A stretch of 64,000 bases of DNA from Ferruginibacter sp. (lineage in GTDB: Bacteria > Bacteroidota > Bacteroidia > Chitinophagales > Chitinophagaceae). Numbering within the stretch: the stretch's first letter is position 1; each line of letters starts with the position of its first letter. The stretch is from NCBI GenBank assembly GCA_019638575.1, contig JAHBTN010000004.1, positions 62,001 to 126,000 on the forward strand, read 5' to 3'. The translations under genes were made by a program, and so were the position numbers. The notes under the pieces are model-generated. The model saw nothing but the letters and a program-made list of their open reading frames with translations, had not been told where the DNA came from and did no database searches. Shown here one piece after another: positions 1-7,006 of the stretch.

Positions 1-525
1 ATAAAAATACAAACCCGGTACCGCATAATTGCTTTTTGGCTTTGCCGGTTTTTCTTCAATGCTAATGGCATTGTTGTTTTCATCAAATTCTACCACGCCG
101 TATCGCTCGGGGTCGCTTACAGGATAAGCAAAAATAACGGCGCCATTGGGGTTCACGCTATTTGTTAGCAACTGCCTGAAACCACTTCCATAAAAAATAT
201 TATCGCCCAATACCAGCGCCACACTATCGTTACCAATAAATTTTTCGCCAATAACAAATGCCTGTGCAAGGCCGTTGGGCACTTCTTGCTTAGCATAATC
301 AAATGAACAACCCCACTGGCTTCCATCGCCCAATAACCTTTTAAACTGGTCCTGGTCTTCGGGGGTTGTAATAATCAGCACTTCTTTAATGCCCGCCAGC
401 ATTAGTGTACTTAGCGGATAATAAATCATAGGCTTATCATAAATGGGCATCAATTGCTTACTGATACCCTTTGTAATTGGATACAACCTTGTGCCTGTGC
501 CGCCTGCAAGTATGATTCCTTTCAT
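1..525 (-). CDS. rfbA: glucose-1-phosphate thymidylyltransferase, 3' end cut by window edge
   Basis: Joins dTTP and glucose-1-phosphate to give dTDP-glucose, the first step of dTDP-sugar (rhamnose-type) synthesis in the cytoplasm. The protein starts [20 protein letters not shown], with the nucleotidyltransferase signature GGTGTRLYP at residues 8-16, followed by the [15 protein letters not shown] segment and [10 protein letters not shown]. About 175 of the usual roughly 290 residues are present; the C-terminus lies beyond base 1. It begins only four bases after the stop of rfbB, so the two are surely co-transcribed and act in sequence. The family assignment is secure. Confidence 0.95.
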   Translation of the reverse strand, partial: MKGIILAGGTGTRLYPITKGISKQLMPIYDKPMIYYPLSTLMLAGIKEVLIITTPEDQDQFKRLLGDGSQWGCSFDYAKQEVPNGLAQAFVIGEKFIGNDSVALVLGDNIFYGSGFRQLLTNSVNPNGAVIFAYPVSDPERYGVVEFDENNNAISIEEKPAKPKSNYAVPGLYFY

Positions 526-529
526 CTAT

Positions 530-1582
530 TTATCTTTTATGATATTGCTCTGTATAATAATGCTGGTACTCGCCACTGGTAACATGTGTAAGCCATTCGG
601 TATTTGCCAGGTACCAGTCAATTGTTTTGCTTATACCTTCTTCAAATTGCAATGATGGCATCCAGCCCAATTCATTTTTTAGTTTAGATGCATCAATGGC
701 ATAACGTAAATCGTGGCCCGCCCTGTCGGTAACATAGGTTATTAATTTTTCCGAACTGCCTTTTGCCCTGCCCAATTTATCATCCATTTGCCTGCACAAT
801 TCTTTTACAAGATTAATGTTGGTCCACTCGTTATGCCCGCCAATATTATAGGTTTCGCCAATTTTACCATTATGAAAAATTACATCAATAGCACGAACAT
901 GATCTTCTACAAACAGCCAGTCTCTTACATTTTCGCCTTTGCCGTAAATGGGCAGCGGTTTATTATTGATGATATTATGTATGCAAAGCGGTATCAGTTT
1001 TTCGGGAAAATGATAAGGTCCGTAATTGTTACTGCAGTTACTAATCTTAACCGGCATTTTATAAGTGTGATAAAATGCTCTTACAATATGATCGGATGAT
1101 GCTTTGGATGCAGAGTAAGGGCTGCGTGGGTCGTAAGCTGTATCTTCTGTAAAAAAACCTGTTTCGCCCAATGTGCCATACACTTCATCAGTAGAAATAT
1201 GATAGAAGATTTTGTTTTCATAATCGCCTGCCCATGCTTCTTTTGCAGCCTGTAACAACGATGCTGTACCTAGTACATTGGTATTGATAAATGCCAATGG
1301 GTCGGTGATAGACCTGTCTACATGGCTTTCGGCGGCACAATGCAATACTGCCGTAAATTTATGGGTAGAAAAAAGATTGCGTAATAAACCAAGGTCGGTG
1401 ATATCGCCTTTGATAAACCGGTAGTTGGGTTCGTTTTCAATATCTCGCAGGTTTTCGAGGTTGCCGGCATAAGTAAGTTTATCAAGATTAACTATTGTGT
1501 AGTTGGGATATTTGCGCACAAATAACCGTGTAAGATGTGATCCTATAAAGCCTGCCCCGCCGGTTAATAAAATTGTGTGCAT
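530..1582 (-). CDS. rfbB: dTDP-glucose 4,6-dehydratase
   Basis: Converts dTDP-glucose to dTDP-4-keto-6-deoxyglucose, the second step of the dTDP-sugar pathway, using bound NAD. It is a 350-residue short-chain dehydrogenase/epimerase protein of normal family length. The Rossmann motif GGAGFIGSH is at residues 8-16. The dehydratase triad TDE is at 131-133, and the YxxxK pair is Y156 and K160. It precedes rfbA with a four-base gap. A Bacteroidota-type -7 box lies 25 bases upstream of the start codon. Confidence 0.97.
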   Translation of the reverse strand: MHTILLTGGAGFIGSHLTRLFVRKYPNYTIVNLDKLTYAGNLENLRDIENEPNYRFIKGDITDLGLLRNLFSTHKFTAVLHCAAESHVDRSITDPLAFINTNVLGTASLLQAAKEAWAGDYENKIFYHISTDEVYGTLGETGFFTEDTAYDPRSPYSASKASSDHIVRAFYHTYKMPVKISNCSNNYGPYHFPEKLIPLCIHNIINNKPLPIYGKGENVRDWLFVEDHVRAIDVIFHNGKIGETYNIGGHNEWTNINLVKELCRQMDDKLGRAKGSSEKLITYVTDRAGHDLRYAIDASKLKNELGWMPSLQFEEGISKTIDWYLANTEWLTHVTSGEYQHYYTEQYHKR

Positions 1583-1607
1583 GAAAATATATTGCTTTTT
1601 AGCGATG

Positions 1608-1615
1608 CAAAAATA
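1608..1615 (-). promoter_or_regulatory. -7 promoter box of rfbB
   Basis: On the minus strand this reads TATTTTTG, a match to the Bacteroidota -7 consensus TAnnTTTG, 25 bases before the rfbB start. No clear -33 TTG was found at the usual distance, so only the -7 element is claimed. Confidence 0.5.
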
Positions 1616-1751
1616 GGCAATTAGTGCTTAGTTTGATATTATAAGCCCATTACTAAGTTAATGAAATACAACCCTATAAAATAAAAAGGATAAACAAACT
1701 TTTCAGTTAAACGCTAGTGTACTGATAAATTATTAATTGAAAATAATTTAT

Positions 1752-3881
1752 TTAATTGCTTATTTGCATTAAAGCCTTTGATACTTCTGTTACGGGCAGT
1801 TTGCATGATTTATTACGGCATACATATATAGTGGTTTGCCCGGCTATCAATTTATTTTTTAACAATGCCAACCGGCTTTGTTCGTTTGAGCCAAGATAGA
1901 TGGTACCGGGCAGGTAATGCTGGTCAAATTCTTTACGTTTGCTTATACAGTCATTGCCGGTTATGGCCACTTCGTAAAGCGGTTTGCTAAACAAAGCCTG
2001 TAATATGCCCCAGTTGGTATAGAAATAAATATTTTTTTCTACATCCTCCTCTACGTTGATGAGCATTTGCTTTGCCTTGCCAATATAATCTTCGTTGTAA
2101 AAAAAATGCCCCAGAAAAAAAAGATTCTTTGCCATTTGCGAATTGGAAGATGGAATAACATTATCGGCTACTTCCATTTTACGGGAAATTAAAACGGCAT
2201 ATTTGTTATGCGTATAAAAAAACATTTTTGTTTTGGGGTCGAAGAAATGCTCCAATGCATAAGCAGTTAATATATTGGCCTGGTTAAGCCAGCTTTCATC
2301 AAAAGTGGCCTGGTACAGGTTTATAAACGCCGTAATGGTAAAAGCATAATCATCAAGCAGCGCATGAATGGTTGATTTGCCGTTTTTATAATTCCTTGTC
2401 ATTTCCCCGTCTTTTGCAATGGCATGTTTTAATAAAAACCTTGCATTGGTAAGGGCGGCATGTAAAAATGTTTCCTCATTAAAAATCCTGTAGGCATCAA
2501 CATATCCGGTTATCATCATTGCATTCCAGCTACTGATTATCTTATCATCAAGGCCTGGTTTTACCCTGCTGTTCCTAATCTTCATCAACTTTTCCTTTCC
2601 ATTATTAATTATTGCCAGTAATGCCGCAACGGATAAACTCAATTTTTTTGCTGTGGCTTCATCGGTTTCTTTTCGTAAAAGAATATTTTTTTTATGCTCC
2701 CAGTTACCTTCCTCCGTTATATTGTAGTAAATAGAAAAAACATCTGCATCGGCGCCCAGCGCTTTTTCAATTTCATCTTTTGTCCATACATAATATTTTC
2801 CTTCTTCGCCATCACTATCAGCATCCAGCGATGAATAAAAAGCCCCTTCGGGAGAAGTTAACTCCTTGTTGATGAAATCAAGGGTCTCGTACACAACTTT
2901 TTTAAACAATAGATTTTTTGATTGCTGGTAAGCATGGGCATATAAACTCACCAACTGCGAATTATCGTACAGCATCTTTTCAAAATGCGGCACATGCCAG
3001 TTGGCATCGGTTGAGTAACGGGCAAAGCCGCCTGCAAGATGATCGTAAATGCCGCCATCGGCCATATTTTGCAGGGTTACATGCACGGCCTTTAGGGCTT
3101 CTTCGTTTTTTGTTAAATAATTATAATGCAGCAAATATTCCCAGTTGGTTGGCATTGGAAATTTTGGCGCCCTGTTGGCGCCTCCTTTTATTAAATCAAG
3201 ATGTGGTAAAAGGTTTGCAAACTGTTTATCAAGGCCGGCCAATGTAAATTCTGTATCACTATCCTTAAAGTTAACGGTCTCTACCAGGTGAATACCGTTG
3301 GTAACCTGTTCGGCGCTTTTCAATAATTTTTCCGGTTCTTTCTTTTTTACATCCACAAAATATTCCAGCATCTGCATCCAGTTTTTTTTAGGAAAATAAG
3401 TGCCGGCATAAAAAGGCCTTCCATCGGGTAGAGCAATGGCATTTAACGGCCAGCCTCCGCTGCCGGTGATAAGTTGTGCAGCAGCCATATACACCTGGTC
3501 TACATCGGGACGTTCTTCCCTGTCAACTTTTATACAGATAAAATGTTCGTTCATAAGTTTTGCCACTTCGGTATCTTCAAAACTTTCGTGTTCCATTACA
3601 TGGCACCAATGGCAGGCGGCATAGCCAATACTGATGATAAGCATTTTGTTTTGGGCTTTTGCTTTTTGCAAAGCTGAATCTCCCCAGGGATACCAGTTTA
3701 CCGGATTGTGCGCATGTTGCAACAGGTACGGGCTGCTTTCGTGAATGAGTTCATTTGTATACGTATAATTGGGGTTCATTTGTTTGTTTTTATTTTCGCT
3801 GCTTTGGCCACAGGTAGTATTCATTAACACAACTGTGTATATTATGATTGTGCTTATTTTTACTTGCATTGCACCATACAT
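1752..3881 (-). CDS. thioredoxin-fold DUF255 protein (YyaL/SPATA20 family), possible lipoprotein
   Basis: A 709-residue member of the widespread DUF255 family. It has an N-terminal thioredoxin-like domain with the family motif [12 protein letters not shown] (CHWCH at residues 90-94) and a long C-terminal alpha/alpha six-hairpin domain like that of glycoside-processing enzymes. The biochemical role of the family is not established. Odd here: residues 1-24 form a hydrophobic leader ending in Cys24 (NTTC), so the protein may be exported and lipid-anchored, whereas many relatives are cytoplasmic. A second Met at residue 5 (start 3869) is an equally good start. It stands alone between rfbB and a thioredoxin gene on the same strand. 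Confidence 0.88.
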   Translation of the reverse strand: MYGAMQVKISTIIIYTVVLMNTTCGQSSENKNKQMNPNYTYTNELIHESSPYLLQHAHNPVNWYPWGDSALQKAKAQNKMLIISIGYAACHWCHVMEHESFEDTEVAKLMNEHFICIKVDREERPDVDQVYMAAAQLITGSGGWPLNAIALPDGRPFYAGTYFPKKNWMQMLEYFVDVKKKEPEKLLKSAEQVTNGIHLVETVNFKDSDTEFTLAGLDKQFANLLPHLDLIKGGANRAPKFPMPTNWEYLLHYNYLTKNEEALKAVHVTLQNMADGGIYDHLAGGFARYSTDANWHVPHFEKMLYDNSQLVSLYAHAYQQSKNLLFKKVVYETLDFINKELTSPEGAFYSSLDADSDGEEGKYYVWTKDEIEKALGADADVFSIYYNITEEGNWEHKKNILLRKETDEATAKKLSLSVAALLAIINNGKEKLMKIRNSRVKPGLDDKIISSWNAMMITGYVDAYRIFNEETFLHAALTNARFLLKHAIAKDGEMTRNYKNGKSTIHALLDDYAFTITAFINLYQATFDESWLNQANILTAYALEHFFDPKTKMFFYTHNKYAVLISRKMEVADNVIPSSNSQMAKNLFFLGHFFYNEDYIGKAKQMLINVEEDVEKNIYFYTNWGILQALFSKPLYEVAITGNDCISKRKEFDQHYLPGTIYLGSNEQSRLALLKNKLIAGQTTIYVCRNKSCKLPVTEVSKALMQISN

Positions 3882-3934
3882 TGGTTCTGATTAAAGTTAA
3901 GCACTAAGTATTGATTTGTGTAAGTTGAGTATAA

Positions 3935-3966
3935 ATAAAAAAGCTGTACAAAAATGTATACAGCTT
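3935..3966 (-). terminator. rho-independent terminator after the thioredoxin gene
   Basis: Inverted repeat AAGCTGTA (3941-3948) and TACAGCTT (3959-3966). Read on the minus strand it is followed by a run of six T, about 70 bases after the stop of the gene ending at 4037. Confidence 0.7.
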
Positions 3967-4036
3967 ATTTAAAATTATCCTTTATTAACCTTCTTATGCT
4001 AATTGTAAATCGCTTTACAACTTTGCATAATTTTTA

Positions 4037-4513
4037 TCATTTTTTCGATAGTCCATATTTCCCAAACTCAACCAATTGTTTGGCATCAATATATCCTTTT
4101 GTGTAAGTTACCAGTTTACCATCGGCATCTGTAATGATTAATGTGGGATAGGCATTAACCCCATATGTGGCAGCAACAGTCAGGCCATCACCTTTTTCCA
4201 TATCAAGTGCCACATTCACAAAATTCTTGTTGAAAAATTCGCCGGCTGCTTTATCCGGAAATGTATTGCGCTTTAGCATCCTGCATGGGCCGCACCAGGT
4301 GGTATAAGCATCTAAAAAAATCAGCTTGCCCTGCTTTTTGGCTTCAGCTTTTGCCTTTGCCCAATTTGATTCTATAAATCGGATACCCTCTTCAGGAGCT
4401 ACATTTTCTTTTTTAGTTTCATTATTACTGTTATGCTTTACAGCCGGTGCAATGGCAAAAGCAATAACAGCTACAATTGTAAGAAAGCCTATAAAAAATA
4501 TTTTCTTGTTCAT
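4037..4513 (-). CDS. thioredoxin family protein, membrane-anchored or exported
   Basis: A 158-residue thiol-disulfide protein. Residues 1-24 are a hydrophobic signal or anchor, followed by a thioredoxin fold with the active site WCGPC (C74, C77) and the cis-proline at P123 in AYPT. The arrangement fits a periplasmic reductase or disulfide-handling protein. I chose the start at MNKKIFF because it gives a clean signal sequence; an in-frame ATG at 4555 would add 14 residues. A terminator follows. The substrate is unknown. Confidence 0.85.
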   Translation of the reverse strand: MNKKIFFIGFLTIVAVIAFAIAPAVKHNSNNETKKENVAPEEGIRFIESNWAKAKAEAKKQGKLIFLDAYTTWCGPCRMLKRNTFPDKAAGEFFNKNFVNVALDMEKGDGLTVAATYGVNAYPTLIITDADGKLVTYTKGYIDAKQLVEFGKYGLSKK

Positions 4514-4737
4514 AATATATATTGTTAAGCATGCAAGTAAAACAATTACCGGCAATCGTATTTTTCTTTAACAATTTTTTGAAAAAATATGCCAGCCTTA
4601 ACTACTGATGATTGATTGCGGTTACAATAAGCAAGCGTAATACATGCTTAAATAGAAAACAAAATTGAAATAGTTTTGTTGTAAAGAATTTATATATACC
4701 GGTTGTTGATACGGTTTAATTTTTTTATGTTTTTACA

Positions 4738-5310
4738 ATGGACAAACTCTTAAAAGAAATACGGGCATGTACGGTTTGTAAAAAATTTCTGCCTTATCCG
4801 CCCCGGCCCATTGTACAAACAGCCAGGCTATCTAAAATAATAATCATTGGCCAGGCGCCGGGTTTAAAAGTACAGCTAAGCGGAATACCCTGGGATGATG
4901 CAAGTGGCAATGAATTAAGGAGGTGGCTTGGCGTTACAAAAGAACAGTTTTATGATGAACACTTGTTTGCATTGGTGCCGATGGGTTTTTGTTATCCGGG
5001 TAAGGGCAAATCGGGTGATTTGCCGCCAAGGCCCGAGTGTGCACCCCTTTGGCATCCCCGGCTTTTGCAATACATGAAAGAAGTAAAACTCATCATCCTT
5101 ATTGGGCAGTATGCACAAAAATATTATTTAGCAGAAAAATTAAAACCAACGCTGACCGAAACGGTAAAAAATTATACAACTTATTTACCGCAATATCTTC
5201 CTCTTGTTCATCCATCGCCCCGAAATAAAATATGGCAAAAGAAAAACCCCTGGTTTGAAAAAGATGTGGTGCCTCAGTTGCAGAAGATTGTTAAGCGAAG
5301 TTTAAAATGA
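4738..5310 (+). CDS. uracil-DNA glycosylase family protein
   Basis: A 190-residue protein of the uracil-DNA glycosylase superfamily, in the branch that also holds small proteins with an N-terminal CxxC (C11, C14). The glycosylase water-activating motif is seen as GQAPG (residues 38-42) and the DNA-loop motif as HPSPRN (residues 158-163). The family removes uracil or related damage from DNA; exact substrate range cannot be read here. Its stop codon overlaps the end of a decayed toxin fragment on the opposite strand. Confidence 0.85.
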   Translation: MDKLLKEIRACTVCKKFLPYPPRPIVQTARLSKIIIIGQAPGLKVQLSGIPWDDASGNELRRWLGVTKEQFYDEHLFALVPMGFCYPGKGKSGDLPPRPECAPLWHPRLLQYMKEVKLIILIGQYAQKYYLAEKLKPTLTETVKNYTTYLPQYLPLVHPSPRNKIWQKKNPWFEKDVVPQLQKIVKRSLK

Positions 5311-5406
5311 AAATGTTGCAATTTTGGTAAAGCCATTTTGCCTTAGTGATTGAACAATCCGAAAATCAACACTTTCATCGGCAATTATGTAAACAGAGCT
5401 ATGCAA
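5302..5406 (-). pseudogene. truncated DUF5615 (PIN-like toxin) fragment
   Basis: Directly overlapping the end of the DUF433 gene, the minus strand encodes about 34 residues containing VYIIADESVDFRIVQSLRQ and then NGFTKIATFSF before a TAA. This resembles the N-terminus of DUF5615 proteins (an acidic DE near the start, then LRxxGf). DUF5615 proteins are the usual partner encoded just after DUF433 antitoxins and are about 110 residues long, so roughly two thirds are missing. The only start candidate is TTG at 5404-5406. I read it as a dead toxin stump; the family match is by eye. Confidence 0.6.
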
Positions 5407-5626
5407 CTGCCAGGGTTTTTTCGTGCTTGGTTAAATCGGCAGCAAAAAGTAAACATGCCTGAATATCCTCCATTGTTAGTTTTGGATAAGCGGCCAACAA
5501 TTCAGTATAAGAAATACCATGTCCTAATTTTTCAAGCACTAAGTCAACAGGTACTCTTGTATTTTTTATAACCATTTTCCCAAACATTACTTTGGGATCT
5601 GAGTGCAATTTTTCTTTCCAGTTCAT
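5399..5626 (-). CDS. DUF433 domain protein, antitoxin-like
   Basis: A 75-residue protein that matches the DUF433 pattern over nearly its whole length: DPKVMFGKMVIKNTRVPVDL, then GISYTELLAAYPKLTMEDIQA. DUF433 proteins are VapB-like DNA-binding antitoxins usually paired with a DUF5615 PIN-fold toxin. Here the toxin is reduced to a stump that overlaps the end of this gene, so this antitoxin is probably an orphan. It has normal length and no visible damage. Confidence 0.85.
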   Translation of the reverse strand: MNWKEKLHSDPKVMFGKMVIKNTRVPVDLVLEKLGHGISYTELLAAYPKLTMEDIQACLLFAADLTKHEKTLAVA

Positions 5627-5715
5627 AGTTTTTCTTTTTATGAAGTTACAAAAAGTATAAAATAGGTAATGACAAAAAAAGTTAATAGTAAAAAAAACAG
5701 TAAGGATTAAAATAA

Positions 5716-5748
5716 ACGCTTCTAATTAAAAGGCATTTACAGAAGCGT
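5716..5748. repeat. 8-bp inverted repeat next to decayed tRNA copy
   Basis: ACGCTTCT (5716-5723) and AGAAGCGT (5741-5748) can form an 8-bp stem with a 17-base loop. It borders the most decayed tRNA-like copy. Its function is unknown; it is probably part of the remodelled repeat. Confidence 0.4.
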
Positions 5749-5785
5749 AACCGCTGCTAGCAGGTATCCACTAAACTACAGGACC
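5749..5785 (-). pseudogene. tRNA-Arg 5' half remnant (copy 3)
   Basis: On the minus strand this resembles the acceptor and D-arm of the intact tRNA-Arg (GGTCCTGTAGTTTAGTGGAT against GGCCCTGTAGTTCAATGGAT). After the D-loop the match breaks into a 14-base hairpin (5751-5764) at the same point where copy 2 holds a 20-bp palindrome. No anticodon arm remains. Clearly non-functional as a tRNA. Confidence 0.65.
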
Positions 5786-5858
5786 GATAAGCTTATTTTA
5801 ATTGAAAAAGTGTAGATAGATTTCCCGCACTTTAAAAGTAGTAGCCTCGACAAGAATC

Positions 5859-5882
5859 CCTGCCTGCCAACGAAGTGGTAGG
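5859..5882. repeat. 24-base imperfect hairpin inserted in a T-loop
   Basis: This segment begins CCTGCCTGCC and ends GGTAGG. It is an exact insertion relative to the intact tRNA copy. The arms CCTGCC and GGTAGG pair with one G-U. It shares its left arm with the palindrome at 5917-5936, so both look like members of one short palindromic repeat family. Confidence 0.7.
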
Positions 5883-5916
5883 GAACTTGTATCTAAAGTT
5901 TAGGAAACTTCTATTC

Positions 5917-5936
5917 CCTGCCTGCCGGCAGGCAGG
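5917..5936. repeat. 20-bp perfect palindrome inserted in a D-loop
   Basis: CCTGCCTGCCGGCAGGCAGG is its own reverse complement. It is an exact 20-base insertion relative to the intact tRNA-Arg copy, with no target duplication. GC content is far above the surrounding AT-rich DNA. It resembles the short dispersed palindromes known from Bacteroidota intergenic regions. Confidence 0.8.
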
Positions 5937-5977
5937 TATCCATTGAACTACAGCACCAACATGCTTATATTAATTTG

Positions 5978-6003
5978 AAAAAATGCGGATAGATTATCCG
6001 CAC
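5978..6003 (-). terminator. terminator of tRNA-Arg
   Basis: TGCGGAT (5984-5990) and ATCCGCA (5996-6002) form a stem with a five-base loop. On the minus strand it is followed by six T. It begins 12 bases after the tRNA 3' end. A degenerate version sits after copy 2 at about 5806-5830, which shows that the duplication included the terminator. Confidence 0.75.
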
Positions 6004-6014
6004 TTTAATAGTAG

Positions 6015-6086
6015 TAGCCCCGACAAGAATCGAACTTGTATCTAAAGTTTAGGAAACTTCTATTCTATCCATTGAACTACAGGGCC
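6015..6086 (-). tRNA. tRNA-Arg (anticodon CCT)
   Basis: A 72-base cloverleaf, CCA not encoded. Acceptor GGCCCTG pairs with CGGGGCT and the discriminator is A. D-stem GTTC/GAAT; anticodon stem GAAGT/ACTTT with loop TTCCTAA, which places CCT at positions 34-36. T-stem ACAAG/CTTGT with loop TTCGATT. It reads AGG codons as arginine. A -7 box lies 22 bases upstream and a hairpin terminator follows. Two decayed tandem copies lie downstream. Confidence 0.93.
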
Positions 6087-6108
6087 AGCGATTTCATTTT
6101 AAGGAGGG

Positions 6109-6116
6109 CAAAAGTA
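6109..6116 (-). promoter_or_regulatory. -7 promoter box of tRNA-Arg
   Basis: The minus strand reads TACTTTTG, matching TAnnTTTG, 22 bases before the tRNA 5' end. A TTG at about 6139-6141 is a possible -33 element with a slightly long 22-base spacer. Confidence 0.55.
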
Positions 6117-6216
6117 AGCATTTATCGGTTTAGAGGTTCAATTTTAATCAAATTAATATATCCTTATCAACTATACATAACATTTAGTTATAGTATTTAT
6201 TCTCCTTTGCTATCCC

Positions 6217-6224
6217 TATCTTTG
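6217..6224 (+). promoter_or_regulatory. -7 promoter box of the TPR gene
   Basis: TATCTTTG matches TAnnTTTG and lies 20 bases before the start codon of the gene at 6245. No -33 box is clear. Confidence 0.5.
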
Positions 6225-6244
6225 CCCTCCTAAAATTTAAGGTT

Positions 6245-6901
6245 ATGAAGTGGTTGAACTTTCTTATCAAATACAGGCTGTGGTTAGGTATCCTATTTCT
6301 GGGCCTTGCCATCTTTACCAATATACAGGCAGGTTTTTGGCCTTCATTTGTATTATATCTTCTTGCAGCTATTGCCATCATTGGCCATTTTTTATTTGGC
6401 CCCATGCGGTTGATACAGTCGTATATGGAAGAAGGCGATATGGAAGGTGCAAAAAAAGTTGTTGATTCTATTTGGTTCCCGGCATTATTAATTAAACCTG
6501 TTCGTTCGGTTTATTATACCATTAAAGGTAACCTTGATATGGTGGACCAAAATTTTGAAAGCGCCGAAAAGAACATGAAAAAAAGTCTTGCCCTTGGCGG
6601 TGGCTCACTTACCAAGCAGGCCGAAGGGCCTAATAAACTACAGTTAGGTATGCTGATGATGCAAAAAGGCGATATGAAGCAGGCAGAGAGCCTTATTCGG
6701 CAAGCCATCAGGGCAGGCCTACCCGATAATGAAAATAACGCAGCCGCTTACCTGCAGCTTTGTTCTATCATGATGAACAAAAGAGAATTTAGGGCAGCAA
6801 AAGATTTTTTTAAAAAAGCAAAATCTTTTAAACCCACCACACCACAAATTGTGGATCAGATAAAACAAATTGAAAAATACATAACCAGGATGCCGGGTTA
6901 A
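6245..6901 (+). CDS. TPR-repeat membrane protein
   Basis: A 218-residue protein with two N-terminal transmembrane helices (about residues 12-28 and 31-50). They are followed by a helical region with TPR-like pairs (residues about 60-215), for example GDMEGAKKVVDSIW, DQNFESAEKNMKKSL and GDMKQAESLIRQAI. It probably sits in the inner membrane with the repeats in the cytoplasm and holds partner proteins; no partner can be named. A second ATG at 6250 is in another frame. A good -7 box precedes it. Confidence 0.8.
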   Translation: MKWLNFLIKYRLWLGILFLGLAIFTNIQAGFWPSFVLYLLAAIAIIGHFLFGPMRLIQSYMEEGDMEGAKKVVDSIWFPALLIKPVRSVYYTIKGNLDMVDQNFESAEKNMKKSLALGGGSLTKQAEGPNKLQLGMLMMQKGDMKQAESLIRQAIRAGLPDNENNAAAYLQLCSIMMNKREFRAAKDFFKKAKSFKPTTPQIVDQIKQIEKYITRMPG

Positions 6902-7006
6902 TCATCAACCGCAGGGCATATCTTATAAAGCATTTTAATACACGCTTACTTATTTATTTCAATTAAATAGCAGGGCAAATATTATGCTTTACGGTATCTT
7001 TGGCCA

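Larger units (their letters stand above)
5842..5957 (-). pseudogene. tRNA-Arg(CCT)-like copy with two hairpin inserts (copy 2)
   Basis: A 116-base tandem copy of the neighbouring tRNA-Arg. The anticodon arm and variable region are unchanged, with anticodon CCT. The D-loop contains a 20-bp perfect palindrome (5917-5936) and the T-loop contains a 24-base imperfect hairpin (5859-5882). Removing the two inserts leaves exactly the 72-base tRNA. The acceptor stem has two mismatches (GGTGCTG against CGAGGCT). I call it a pseudo-tRNA, noting that both inserts fall in loops and would only lengthen them. Confidence 0.75.

Noticed and set aside
443-655. Plus-strand frame inside rfbA/rfbB
   Set aside because: Shadow of the well-supported minus-strand dTDP-sugar genes; composition and start do not resemble a protein family.
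5741-6090. CRISPR-like array of repeats
   Set aside because: The repeated units are tRNA copies with terminators; spacing is uneven and there are no spacers or cas genes.
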